20,708 bases of DNA. It comes from Candidatus Roizmanbacteria bacterium CG_4_10_14_0_2_um_filter_36_35 (lineage in GTDB: Bacteria > Patescibacteriota > Microgenomatia > UBA1406 > GWC2-37-13). The stretch covers positions 1 through 20,708 of the forward strand of contig PFOE01000086.1 of assembly GCA_002792355.1 (NCBI GenBank), in the 5' to 3' direction. How positions within the stretch are numbered: position 1 is the first letter of the stretch; each line of letters begins with the position of its first letter. A model generated the notes under the pieces. The model saw nothing but the letters and a program-made list of their open reading frames with translations. It was not told the DNA's origin and made no database searches. Shown piece after piece: positions 1 through 7,133 of the stretch. The position numbers were made by a program, and so were the translations under genes.

Positions 1-1
1 T

Positions 2-193
2 GTGGTAGAAATCGGATCGTCTTTAATTCAGCTTTTTGGAAAAAAGTTTTTAAAGAAAAAAATCTTTCCGGTCGCTCCGTTTCATCTCTATTTACAAAAT
101 AAAGGCTGGGAAGAACCGAAAATCGTCATGCGTCTCTGGCTTATTTCCATTATCTTCGTCATCTTCGGTTTGATGATTGCCTTCATGAAGTAA
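2..193 (+). CDS. mraY: MraY, phospho-N-acetylmuramoyl-pentapeptide transferase, C-terminal end only
   Basis: Only the last 63 codons are present; the gene begins upstream of the window, and the GTG at position 2 is an internal valine codon rather than a start. The visible part shows the MraY C-terminal signature, with VAPFHLYLQNKGWEEPKIV lining up with the family's MAPIHHHYELKGWPEPRVI region, followed by one hydrophobic final membrane helix (WLISIIFVIFGLMIAF) and a short basic end. MraY transfers phospho-MurNAc-pentapeptide from UDP to undecaprenyl phosphate at the inner face of the membrane, making lipid I. The next genes (murL, murD, ftsW, murG) continue the same pathway, which supports the call. 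The His-rich motif is reduced: the family's HHH is FHLY here. Confidence 0.85.
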   Translation: MVEIGSSLIQLFGKKFLKKKIFPVAPFHLYLQNKGWEEPKIVMRLWLISIIFVIFGLMIAFMK

Positions 194-233
194 ATCCGCA
201 TCTTCTTCTTGTCAAATCAAGCCGATCAGCTAA

Positions 234-306
234 CCTCCGAGGTTGCGGAGGCCAGACACCCTAAGGGTGTCCAAGGTTTCTCGTGCCTAGTCACCCTAAG
301 GGTGAC
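234..306. repeat. Cluster of three short palindromes in the mraY-murL spacer
   Basis: The 163-base spacer contains a 6-bp hairpin CCTCCG/CGGAGG (234-251), then two 17-base palindromes with TAA at the centre: GACACCCTAAGGGTGTC (255-271) and GTCACCCTAAGGGTGAC (290-306), centres 35 bases apart. A weak CTTC/GAAG hairpin follows at 315-327. The same CACCCTAAGGGTG core recurs as a pair inside ileS near 15600-15644, so this is a dispersed repeat. No T-run follows the stems, so a classical intrinsic terminator is not supported. Confidence 0.8.
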
Positions 307-344
307 CAGAGAGACTTCGCTCGGAAGGACAAAGAAAGACGTGG

Positions 345-350
345 TAGAAT
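345..350 (+). promoter_or_regulatory. Possible -10 box of murL
   Basis: TAGAAT lies 6 nt before the ATG at 357, the same spacing seen at other starts in this window. I find no convincing -35 hexamer 16-18 nt upstream, so the call is weak. Confidence 0.3.
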
Positions 351-356
351 AGAGTT

Positions 357-1574
357 ATGGAGCCAAAAGAGGATACATTTTTTTTTGATTCGTATTCTGT
401 TTTGCCGGATAAGAAAGAAATTCGCTTTTGCTACAAATATCGTGATTTAAAATTTACAGAAACAATTTTTATACCCGAAGCAATCCCGAGTTCGGTAAAC
501 TCTGTTTTGTTGACAAAAGTTCTTCAAAACCTCCATTTGATTCTTGGCATTAGTTATTACAAAATGCACTGTTCCAAAAAAATCATTATTCCCTATTCAT
601 TGACTCCTGAACAAGCTCAATTTTGGAATACAGTTTATACAAAAGGTCTTGGAGAATTTTTTTACAGAAATAAAATTGATTTTAGGGGATTAATTAATTT
701 TCCCTATGTTGATAAGCCAAACATACAACCTCGTAGGTTAAGTGAAGCTAAAAAAGACAGATTTTTAGTCGGAGTTGGAGGAGGAAAGGATTCGATTGTT
801 GTTTTAGAGCTTCTTAAAAAGGAAAAAAAAGAAATAACTGGATTGATATTAGAAACTGGAGGCTCCCATATCCAAAAAGAAGTTGCCAGAGCCGTTGGAA
901 TAGGGTTTTTTTTAGTAAAAAGGCAATTAGACGAAAAACTATTTCAGTTAGAGAATATATATAAAGGCCACGTGCCTTTTTCAGCCATTTACGCCTTTAT
1001 TGCCTTATTAGTTTCTGTCATTTACGACTATTCTTCAATAATCACCGCCAATGAAAAAAGTTCAAATTTTGGCAACGTCAATTATCTGGGGGAGGAAATT
1101 AATCACCAATGGAGTAAAAGCGAAGAATTCGAAAAACTTTTCAAAAACTACGTCGAAGAATTTATCACGCCTTCTATCGACTACTTTTCCAAGTTGAGAA
1201 AATATTCAGAAATGGATATAGCAAAGATGTTTATTAAATACAAAAAATACTTTTTTGTTTTTTCAAGCTGCAATAGGAATTTCATAATCAAAGAAAAAGC
1301 AAATAAAAAATGGTGTGGCGAGTGTCCGAAATGCGCTTTTGTGTTTATTATGCTTGCTGCTTATCTTAGTAAAAAAGAAGTGGTTAAAATTTTCGGAAAA
1401 GACCTGTTTAATGACGAAAGCCTTATTTCTTTATATATAGATTTGATTGGAAAAGGCAAGATGAAGCCTTTTGACTGTGTTGGTACGTTTGAAGAGTCCC
1501 AACAGGCTTTCAAGATAATCAAAGATAAAGGAGAATATGATAACGATAAAGTTATAAAAGCGATTCCACTATGA
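357..1574 (+). CDS. murL: MurL-type UDP-N-acetyl-alpha-D-muramoyl-L-alanyl-L-glutamate epimerase
   Basis: This 405-residue protein carries an ATP-pyrophosphatase-type PP-loop, GVGGGKDS, at residues 139-146, and a cysteine motif WCGECPKC at 319-326, preceded by SSCNRNF near 303-309. From memory these features match MurL, described in Xanthomonas, which epimerises the terminal L-Glu of UDP-MurNAc-L-Ala-L-Glu to D-Glu using ATP (AMP plus PPi). The stop codon overlaps the murD start (ATGA at 1571-1574), so the two are translationally linked; this fits MurD adding L-Glu first. No membrane segment or signal peptide is seen, so it is cytosolic. The start is the ATG just after a TAGAAT box; no Shine-Dalgarno is present. 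The general PP-loop family is near certain; the MurL assignment rests on motif recall plus context. The alternative is another PP-loop enzyme. Confidence 0.75.
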   Translation: MEPKEDTFFFDSYSVLPDKKEIRFCYKYRDLKFTETIFIPEAIPSSVNSVLLTKVLQNLHLILGISYYKMHCSKKIIIPYSLTPEQAQFWNTVYTKGLGEFFYRNKIDFRGLINFPYVDKPNIQPRRLSEAKKDRFLVGVGGGKDSIVVLELLKKEKKEITGLILETGGSHIQKEVARAVGIGFFLVKRQLDEKLFQLENIYKGHVPFSAIYAFIALLVSVIYDYSSIITANEKSSNFGNVNYLGEEINHQWSKSEEFEKLFKNYVEEFITPSIDYFSKLRKYSEMDIAKMFIKYKKYFFVFSSCNRNFIIKEKANKKWCGECPKCAFVFIMLAAYLSKKEVVKIFGKDLFNDESLISLYIDLIGKGKMKPFDCVGTFEESQQAFKIIKDKGEYDNDKVIKAIPL

Positions 1575-2794
1575 AATTAGAAGAATTAAAAAAATACAAA
1601 AAAATTCTTATCTTAGGTTATGGCAAGGAAGGTCAGGCAACGGAGAAATTTCTTAAAAAATATCTTCCTGACGTTAAAATTGGAATTGCGGATAAAAATC
1701 TCAATCCAAACTATCTTGACGAACAAAAAGATTACGATTTGGTGATTCGTAGTCCCGGAATATCCAAGAAATTAGTTACTCGTCCCTATACGACTGCTTC
1801 CAATATTTTTCTCGCCAACATAAAAAATGCTGTAATCGGCGTTACCGGAACTAAAGGAAAAAGTACTACCGCCAGTCTTATTTATTCAATTTTAAAAAAA
1901 GCTGGGAAGAAAGTTCGTTTAGTAGGTAATATTGGTCAACCGATGCTTGAAGAGTTATTAATGCCTGTTGATGAAAAAACGATTTTTGTTGTTGAATTTT
2001 CAAGCTACCAATTAGAAGATATTCAATATTCGCCTAATATTTCCGTGGTTTTAAACCTATTTCCCGAACACATGAACTATCACGGTGATATCAAAAATTA
2101 CTTTGACGCCAAGAAAAACATCATCTCAAAAGCAGATTACTTTATTTATAATCCTCGATATGAAAAGTTGAAAGATTGGGTAAAGGAAACAAAATGCAAA
2201 ACTGTACCCTTTGTAAAAAAAATTAATTTTGATATTAAAGATATTTCTTTAATTGGTGAGCACAACTGGGAAAATATAAAAGCGGCGGTAACAGTAGCGC
2301 ATCTTCTAAAAATAAGCGACGATATTATCAAAGAAGCAGTCAAGTCGTTTAAACCTTTGCCTCACCGATTGCAACTGATAGGAATTTTCAAAGGAATTAC
2401 TTTTTTTGATGATGCCATATCTACAATACCAGAGTCAACCATTTTTGCCATCAAGGCCTTAAAAAATATCGGGACCATCTTTCTTGGCGGTGAAGATCGG
2501 GGATATCAATTTGAAAAATTAGTTAAAACGATTTTTGATTACAAAATTCCTAACGTTGTACTGTTTCCTGATAGTGGCGGTAAAATTTTTAACATAATTC
2601 AATTACAAAAGAAACAACAATTACTTCGCTTTTTTAAAACAACCAGTATGGAAGAAGCAATTAAATTTGCTTATCAATATACTCCTAAAGGCCAAATCTG
2701 CCTTCTTTCTTGTGCCTCTCCCAGTTACAGTCTTTGGAAAAATTTTGAGGAAAAAGGAAATGAGTTTCAAAAGTATGTGAAAAAATATGCTTAA
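1571..2794 (+). CDS. murD: MurD, UDP-N-acetylmuramoyl-L-alanine--glutamate ligase
   Basis: This cytosolic Mur ligase adds glutamate to UDP-MurNAc-L-Ala in an ATP-dependent reaction. Visible are a Rossmann-like N-terminus (ILILGYGKEGQAT, about residues 11-23), the Mur ligase P-loop GVTGTKGKST (90-99), the central-domain motif NLFPEHMNYHG, the C-terminal-domain entry HRLQLIG followed by FFDDAISTIPEST, then FLGGEDRG and a final SCASPSYSLWKNFEEKGNEF that parallels the family's SPACASFDMFKNYEERG. At 407 residues it is slightly shorter than E. coli MurD (438). It overlaps the preceding epimerase gene by 4 nt and ftsW by 8 nt. Given the murL neighbour, I infer that it may take L-Glu (MurD2-like) rather than D-Glu; sequence alone cannot settle substrate stereochemistry. 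Confidence 0.93.
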   Translation: MKLEELKKYKKILILGYGKEGQATEKFLKKYLPDVKIGIADKNLNPNYLDEQKDYDLVIRSPGISKKLVTRPYTTASNIFLANIKNAVIGVTGTKGKSTTASLIYSILKKAGKKVRLVGNIGQPMLEELLMPVDEKTIFVVEFSSYQLEDIQYSPNISVVLNLFPEHMNYHGDIKNYFDAKKNIISKADYFIYNPRYEKLKDWVKETKCKTVPFVKKINFDIKDISLIGEHNWENIKAAVTVAHLLKISDDIIKEAVKSFKPLPHRLQLIGIFKGITFFDDAISTIPESTIFAIKALKNIGTIFLGGEDRGYQFEKLVKTIFDYKIPNVVLFPDSGGKIFNIIQLQKKQQLLRFFKTTSMEEAIKFAYQYTPKGQICLLSCASPSYSLWKNFEEKGNEFQKYVKKYA

Positions 2795-3878
2795 AAAATT
2801 ATTAATTCGCAATAGATTCTTTATACCGTTAATAACAATTCCGTTATTACTATCTTTAATTGGTCTAGCTTTTATTTTTGAAGCTTCGGCAATACGGTCT
2901 GCGAGTGAATACGGTGACAGTCTTCATTATTTAAAGTATCAGGCGATTTGGCTAGGAGTGGGACTATTAGTAATGGCTTTTTTTTGTTTTTACGATTATA
3001 AAAAATTGTATTTTTTTTCTTTTATCTCTTTGGGAATAACGATATTTCTTTTAATGATTGTACTGATTCCTGGAGTCGGCTTTCAGGCCGGAGGAGCAAG
3101 GCGTTGGATTGATTTTGGTTGGTTTAATGTCCAACCGACCGAACTAGCAAAATTTTCTGTCATTATTTATCTATCATCCTGGTTTATTCATAAAGAAAAA
3201 AGGAGATTTTTATCGTTTATTACTTTAGTCGGTTTTCTCGTATTTCTTATAATTTTACAGCCGGATATGGGAACAGCGATCATTGTTTTTTTGTTAAGTT
3301 TGGTTATTTATTACTTAGCCGGAATGAATATTTTAAACTTTATTTTGTTTATACCTGGAGCCGCAGGATTATTTTACTTGTTAATTAAAGCCGCTCCATA
3401 CCGTCTTAATCGTTTAGCAGCTTATTTAAATCCGGCCACCGATCCTCAAGGAATAGGATATCACATAAATCAGATATTAATATCTCTTTCACAAGGAGGA
3501 TTATTCGGACAGGGGTTTGGTTCTTCTCGGCAAAAATACTTATTTTTACCGGAAGCCCACACTGACTCCATCTTTGCCATCATTGCTGAAGAATACGGTT
3601 TTATCGGGTCTTTAATCTTAATCGGGCTTTATTTTGTTTTTATTTATAAAGTTTACCACCTAATAAGGTTAGCTCCTGACAAACTGTCAAAATTAATAGC
3701 GGCCGGAATTTTTGCTTTTTTCAATCTGCAAATTATTATCAATTTAGCCGGAATGGTAGGGTTGTTTCCTCTGACCGGAGTATCCTTGCCGTTTATATCT
3801 TATGGAGGAAGCAATCTATTAATATCGTTTGCGTTGATAGGAATATTGCTTAACATAGAGAAGAGAGTAAAAGTATAA
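2787..3878 (+). CDS. ftsW: FtsW, SEDS-family septal peptidoglycan glycosyltransferase
   Basis: This 363-residue polytopic membrane protein has about ten hydrophobic segments and SEDS hallmarks: GARRWIDFGWFNVQPTELAKF (near residues 102-122), QPDMGTA, the loop PEAHTDSIFAIIAEEYGFIG with the conserved catalytic-type aspartate D260, and a C-terminal LTGVSLPFISYGGSN. SEDS proteins polymerise lipid II into glycan strands with a class B PBP; FtsW does so at the septum. Its position between murD and murG in the cluster with ftsQ/A/Z favours FtsW over RodA; a second SEDS gene lies at 16463. The start overlaps the end of murD by 8 nt, with no Shine-Dalgarno, suggesting coupled translation. Confidence 0.93.
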   Translation: MLKKLLIRNRFFIPLITIPLLLSLIGLAFIFEASAIRSASEYGDSLHYLKYQAIWLGVGLLVMAFFCFYDYKKLYFFSFISLGITIFLLMIVLIPGVGFQAGGARRWIDFGWFNVQPTELAKFSVIIYLSSWFIHKEKRRFLSFITLVGFLVFLIILQPDMGTAIIVFLLSLVIYYLAGMNILNFILFIPGAAGLFYLLIKAAPYRLNRLAAYLNPATDPQGIGYHINQILISLSQGGLFGQGFGSSRQKYLFLPEAHTDSIFAIIAEEYGFIGSLILIGLYFVFIYKVYHLIRLAPDKLSKLIAAGIFAFFNLQIIINLAGMVGLFPLTGVSLPFISYGGSNLLISFALIGILLNIEKRVKV

Positions 3879-3903
3879 TTAAGTTAAAAATATCAAATTA
3901 TAA

Positions 3904-4003
3904 ATAATAAATGACAAATGAATTTTAAATCACAAATAATTAATTTTTAAACATTTGTAATTTATCATTTGTTATTCATTTGTGGATTTGAAATTTGTCA
4001 TTT
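3904..4003. repeat. AT-rich imperfect inverted repeat in the ftsW-murG spacer
   Basis: The 131-base spacer is almost pure A/T with a repeating AAATGACAAAT / ATTTGTCATTT vocabulary. The arm at 3909-3937 pairs with 3978-4003 (AAATGACAAAT against ATTTGTCATTT, and CACAAAT against ATTTGTG). Further ATTTGTAA/CATTTGTTATT words lie in the loop. The right arm ends about 6 nt before the murG ATG, so it could fold over the start. A related half-arm occurs inside ileS at about 14095-14130. Confidence 0.7.
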
Positions 4004-4009
4004 AAAATT

Positions 4010-5116
4010 ATGAAGATTTTAATCACTGGTGGTCACTTGGCTCCAGCCTTAGCGATTATTGAGGAACTAAATAAAACAAAACCAAATGTCGAAATTATTT
4101 TCGTCGGTCGAAAATATGCCTTAGATTCCGAAAAGACCATTTCTTTCGAATACAAAGAAATTACAAAAAGAAAAATTCCTTTTATTCCTCTTCAAGCTGG
4201 TAGATTAACAAGAATTTTATCTCTGAGATCTTTAAGAAGCCTATTCCGAACTCCCTTAGGATTTTTTCGAGGCTTTTTTATTATTAATGAATATCTTCCC
4301 GATGTCATTTTGTCTTTTGGCAGTTATCTAGCTGTTCCATTAGTTTTTTGGGGATTTATTTTTAGGATTCCAAGTTTCACTCACGAACAAACTCTAAAAC
4401 CCGGTTTAGCCAACAAAATTATTAGTTTTTTTTCCAAAAAAACTTTTGTTGCTTTTGAAGAGTCAAGAAAATATTTTTCGCTTAAAAAAACTATCGTCAC
4501 CGGAAATCCAATTAGAAGAGCCATCTTTATTGTCAAAAAAAAACCTTTTGAAATAAAAAAAAACAGACCGGTTATTTATATTACCGGCGGCATTCTTGGA
4601 AGTCATAGCGTTAATGAACATATAAAGAGAATAATTATTAAATTATTAGATAGCTATATTGTTATTCATCAAACCGGAGAAACAAAAGAATATCATGATT
4701 ACGAAGATTTGCTAAAAATTAAAAATAATCTACCGAAAGAACTATCAGACCGATATTTTTTATCTAAACATTTTTTCGAAGATGAAATAGGATATATTTA
4801 TTCCTTGGCTGATTTAGTGGTTGGACGAGCCGGCGCCAATACCTTTTTTGAATTAATTAATTTAAAAAAACCGGCTGTATTTATTCCCTTGCCTTGGTCG
4901 TCTGGCAAAGAACAGCAGCATCACGCCGAGATTTTTGCCAGGGCGGGAGTTGGTGAAATATTTCACCAGATAGAAACAAGCGAAAAACTTTTAAGAATAA
5001 TTTATAAAATGATAGAAAATATCGAAAGTTATAGAAATAATTTTAAGTCTTTAAGTTATCTTTATAAAAGCAATGCCAGTCAATTCATTGTCAAGGAAAT
5101 TTTTAGAAAAAATTAA
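4010..5116 (+). CDS. murG: MurG, UDP-GlcNAc:lipid I N-acetylglucosaminyltransferase
   Basis: This GT-B glycosyltransferase adds GlcNAc to lipid I on the cytoplasmic membrane face, giving lipid II. The N-terminus MKILITGGHLAPALAI corresponds to the MurG loop but is about three residues shorter than the usual GGGTGGH form. The central motif ITGGILGSHSVNE matches GGSLGA, and the C-terminal donor-sugar region GRAGANTFFELINLKKPAVF, then PLPWSSGKEQQHHAEIF, is diagnostic. I chose ATG 4010 (368 residues) because it places the first beta strand at the N-terminus as in the family; an in-frame TTG at 3995 would add only five residues. There is no Shine-Dalgarno. The 3' end overlaps ftsQ by 44 nt. Confidence 0.9.
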   Translation: MKILITGGHLAPALAIIEELNKTKPNVEIIFVGRKYALDSEKTISFEYKEITKRKIPFIPLQAGRLTRILSLRSLRSLFRTPLGFFRGFFIINEYLPDVILSFGSYLAVPLVFWGFIFRIPSFTHEQTLKPGLANKIISFFSKKTFVAFEESRKYFSLKKTIVTGNPIRRAIFIVKKKPFEIKKNRPVIYITGGILGSHSVNEHIKRIIIKLLDSYIVIHQTGETKEYHDYEDLLKIKNNLPKELSDRYFLSKHFFEDEIGYIYSLADLVVGRAGANTFFELINLKKPAVFIPLPWSSGKEQQHHAEIFARAGVGEIFHQIETSEKLLRIIYKMIENIESYRNNFKSLSYLYKSNASQFIVKEIFRKN

Positions 5117-5792
5117 GCTGCCTTTTTTTCTTATCTGTATTAGCTTATCCGTTTTTTTACTTCTTTATTTTTTAAACACTTTTTTTTTGATAAAAAATAT
5201 TAAAATTGAAAGCATTGAAAAGAGTTTTAATGGTATAGAAGAACTGAAAAAAAGAAGCTTGATTTTTATTTCTGAAAATGAAATCAAAGAAACAATAATT
5301 AAAAAAAATACCGGCATCGATAAGGTTGAAGTAGAAAAAAAATATCCAAGGACGCTTATCCTAAAAATAAATCTATATAACCCAATTGTTAATCTGCTAA
5401 CCAGTCAGGGTTATTTTTACTTGTCTTCTCAAGGAGAAATTATTTCCAAATCAAAAACACCTAATACTAAATTACCAATAATAAACTATTATCAAAAACT
5501 TAATTTTCAATCATATAAAGCAGGAGATTTCCTGACCTTTAAAGATATAAAGTCGACTCTTTATTTAATTAAAGAAGTGAGTGATTTAAATATTGTTATT
5601 GATAATGTTGATATGAACGGAGTCAATATGATACTATTTAACATAGGTGATAAAAAAATTATTTTTAGTAGCGAAAAAGATACGGGGTTGCAGCTTTATC
5701 AACTGCAGCAAATAGTAAGACAGTTTAAAGTTGAAGGAAGACAGTTTAAAGAGATAGATTTGCGATTTGATAAACCAGTTATTCGTTTTTAA
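5073..5792 (+). CDS. ftsQ: FtsQ/DivIB-like division protein with POTRA domain
   Basis: This 239-residue bitopic membrane protein has a short basic cytoplasmic start, one membrane helix at about residues 17-40 (LPFFLICISLSVFLLLYFL), then a POTRA-type region from about 42 (FLIKNIKIESI, with NTGIDKVEVEKKYPRTLILKI at about 90-110) and a beta-rich FtsQ-like domain ending in RQFKEIDLRFDKPVIRF, the family's typical final strand. FtsQ scaffolds the divisome between the early Z-ring proteins and FtsW/PBP. It sits just before ftsA and ftsZ as in many dcw clusters. The start overlaps murG by 44 nt; an in-frame TTG at 5088 would reduce the overlap to 29 nt. Sequence conservation is low in this family, so the call leans on topology and position. 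Confidence 0.85.
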   Translation: MPVNSLSRKFLEKIKLPFFLICISLSVFLLLYFLNTFFLIKNIKIESIEKSFNGIEELKKRSLIFISENEIKETIIKKNTGIDKVEVEKKYPRTLILKINLYNPIVNLLTSQGYFYLSSQGEIISKSKTPNTKLPIINYYQKLNFQSYKAGDFLTFKDIKSTLYLIKEVSDLNIVIDNVDMNGVNMILFNIGDKKIIFSSEKDTGLQLYQLQQIVRQFKVEGRQFKEIDLRFDKPVIRF

Positions 5793-5866
5793 TTAGTTAA
5801 AATTAGTCAAAGTTAGTTAAAACTAGTTTCAACTATTTATAACTAATTTAAACAAATTTAAACTAA
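5793..5866. repeat. 74-nt AT-rich imperfect palindrome filling the ftsQ-ftsA spacer
   Basis: Two 36-nt arms (5793-5828 and 5831-5866) pair at about 29 of 36 positions around a 2-nt loop. Both arms are built from the word TTAGTTAAA/TTTAACTAA. It begins directly after the ftsQ stop and ends 3 nt before the ftsA ATG, so it makes up the whole spacer. No T-run follows it. Confidence 0.8.
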
Positions 5867-5869
5867 TCT

Positions 5870-7132
5870 ATGGCTGACAATTTAATATGCGGGATTGACA
5901 TAGGAAGCAGTAAGATCGCGACAATAGCCGGAATGAAGTCCGAAGAAACAGGTGAATTAAAAATTATCGGGTTTAATGCTACTGTTGCCCGCGGCATAAG
6001 AAAAGGTTTGATAGTCGATATCAAAGAGGTGACGGAAGTTGTCGAAGAAAGTGTTGAGAAAGCCGAGAGAATGTCCGGTCACAAAATTAATAATGCTTTT
6101 GTATCGGTCGGCGGTCCTCACATCTCTTCTTTAAACTCCCACGGAATAGTTGCCGTTGCCAATCCGCAAGGGGAAATTTCCGAAGAAGATGTTACCAGGG
6201 TGCTCGAAGCCGCTCGGGCAATTTCTCTCTCATCTACTCGTCAAATTATTGAGGTCATTCCGAGAGATTACATTGTCGACGGGCAACCGGGAATAAAAAG
6301 TCCGATCGGAATGAGCGGAGTCAGATTAGAAGTAGAAACTCATATTATTACAGCCTCATCGACCAATCTCAAAAATATTGACCGGGTTTTAGACGATTTA
6401 GGAATTGAAAATCAAGGATTTGTTTTTTCCGGTCTGTCTTCGGCTGAAGCGGTTTTAACCAATACGGAAAAAGAATTGGGAGTAGTTTTGGTTGATATCG
6501 GTGGCGGCAAGATAGATATTGCTATATTTGTCGACGGCTCTTTATCTTATTCTTCTTCAATTCCGATAGGCGCCCGGCATATCACCAATGATATTGCTGT
6601 TGGTTTGAGAGTATCTTTGGATTCCGCCGAGAAAATTAAACTTTATTTAAGCAAGAATCTGGACGCCAACAAAAAAAAGCCGCCGCAGATAAATCTCAAC
6701 GAATTAAATTTAGAAGAAAATGTAACCGAAGTGTCTCTAAAAACTTTGGTTGATGGCATTATCGCTCCTCGTCTTGAAGAAATTTTTAAATTAATTTTTG
6801 AAGAGATAGAAAAAAGTGAATTTGGACAACAGGTGCCTTCGGGGCTGGTGATAACAGGTGGTGGCGCCTTAACAGTCGGAATGCTGGAAAGCGGGAAACG
6901 AGTCGTTGGATTGCCGATAAGAATCGGTGTCCCTGATAAAGTTACCGGACTTATAGATGAAACTAGTGATCCTCAATATTCGTCTACGCAAGGATTGCTT
7001 TTGTATGGATTAAAAAATATAATGACTAATACTGGAGATGGATTCAAAAATTTTGGTAGAATTTTGAAAGATTTTAAATTAGGTAATAGTTTAGGAAATT
7101 TAAAAAATTTCTTTAAACAGTTTATACCTTAA
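5870..7132 (+). CDS. ftsA: FtsA, actin-like membrane anchor of the Z-ring
   Basis: This 420-residue actin/Hsp70-fold ATPase tethers FtsZ filaments to the membrane and recruits later division proteins. The nucleotide-binding motifs are clear: phosphate 1 GIDIGSSK (residues 8-15), phosphate 2 VDIGGGKIDIAIF (from D209 onward) and the adenosine motif ITGGGAL near 330. The FtsA-specific 1C subdomain (AFVSVGGPHISSLNSHGIV through VETHIITAS) is present at about 90-165. The C-terminus ends in an amphipathic helix, LKNFFKQFIP, the membrane-targeting sequence. It lies 1 nt upstream of ftsZ, so the two are cotranscribed. By eye it uses more GC-rich codons than the murG/ftsQ genes before it. Confidence 0.97.
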   Translation: MADNLICGIDIGSSKIATIAGMKSEETGELKIIGFNATVARGIRKGLIVDIKEVTEVVEESVEKAERMSGHKINNAFVSVGGPHISSLNSHGIVAVANPQGEISEEDVTRVLEAARAISLSSTRQIIEVIPRDYIVDGQPGIKSPIGMSGVRLEVETHIITASSTNLKNIDRVLDDLGIENQGFVFSGLSSAEAVLTNTEKELGVVLVDIGGGKIDIAIFVDGSLSYSSSIPIGARHITNDIAVGLRVSLDSAEKIKLYLSKNLDANKKKPPQINLNELNLEENVTEVSLKTLVDGIIAPRLEEIFKLIFEEIEKSEFGQQVPSGLVITGGGALTVGMLESGKRVVGLPIRIGVPDKVTGLIDETSDPQYSSTQGLLLYGLKNIMTNTGDGFKNFGRILKDFKLGNSLGNLKNFFKQFIP

Positions 7133-7133
7133 T

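Noticed and set aside
255..306. CRISPR array or intrinsic terminator in the mraY-murL spacer
   Set aside because: Only two short palindromes with no regular spacers, no cas genes, and no T-run after the stems.
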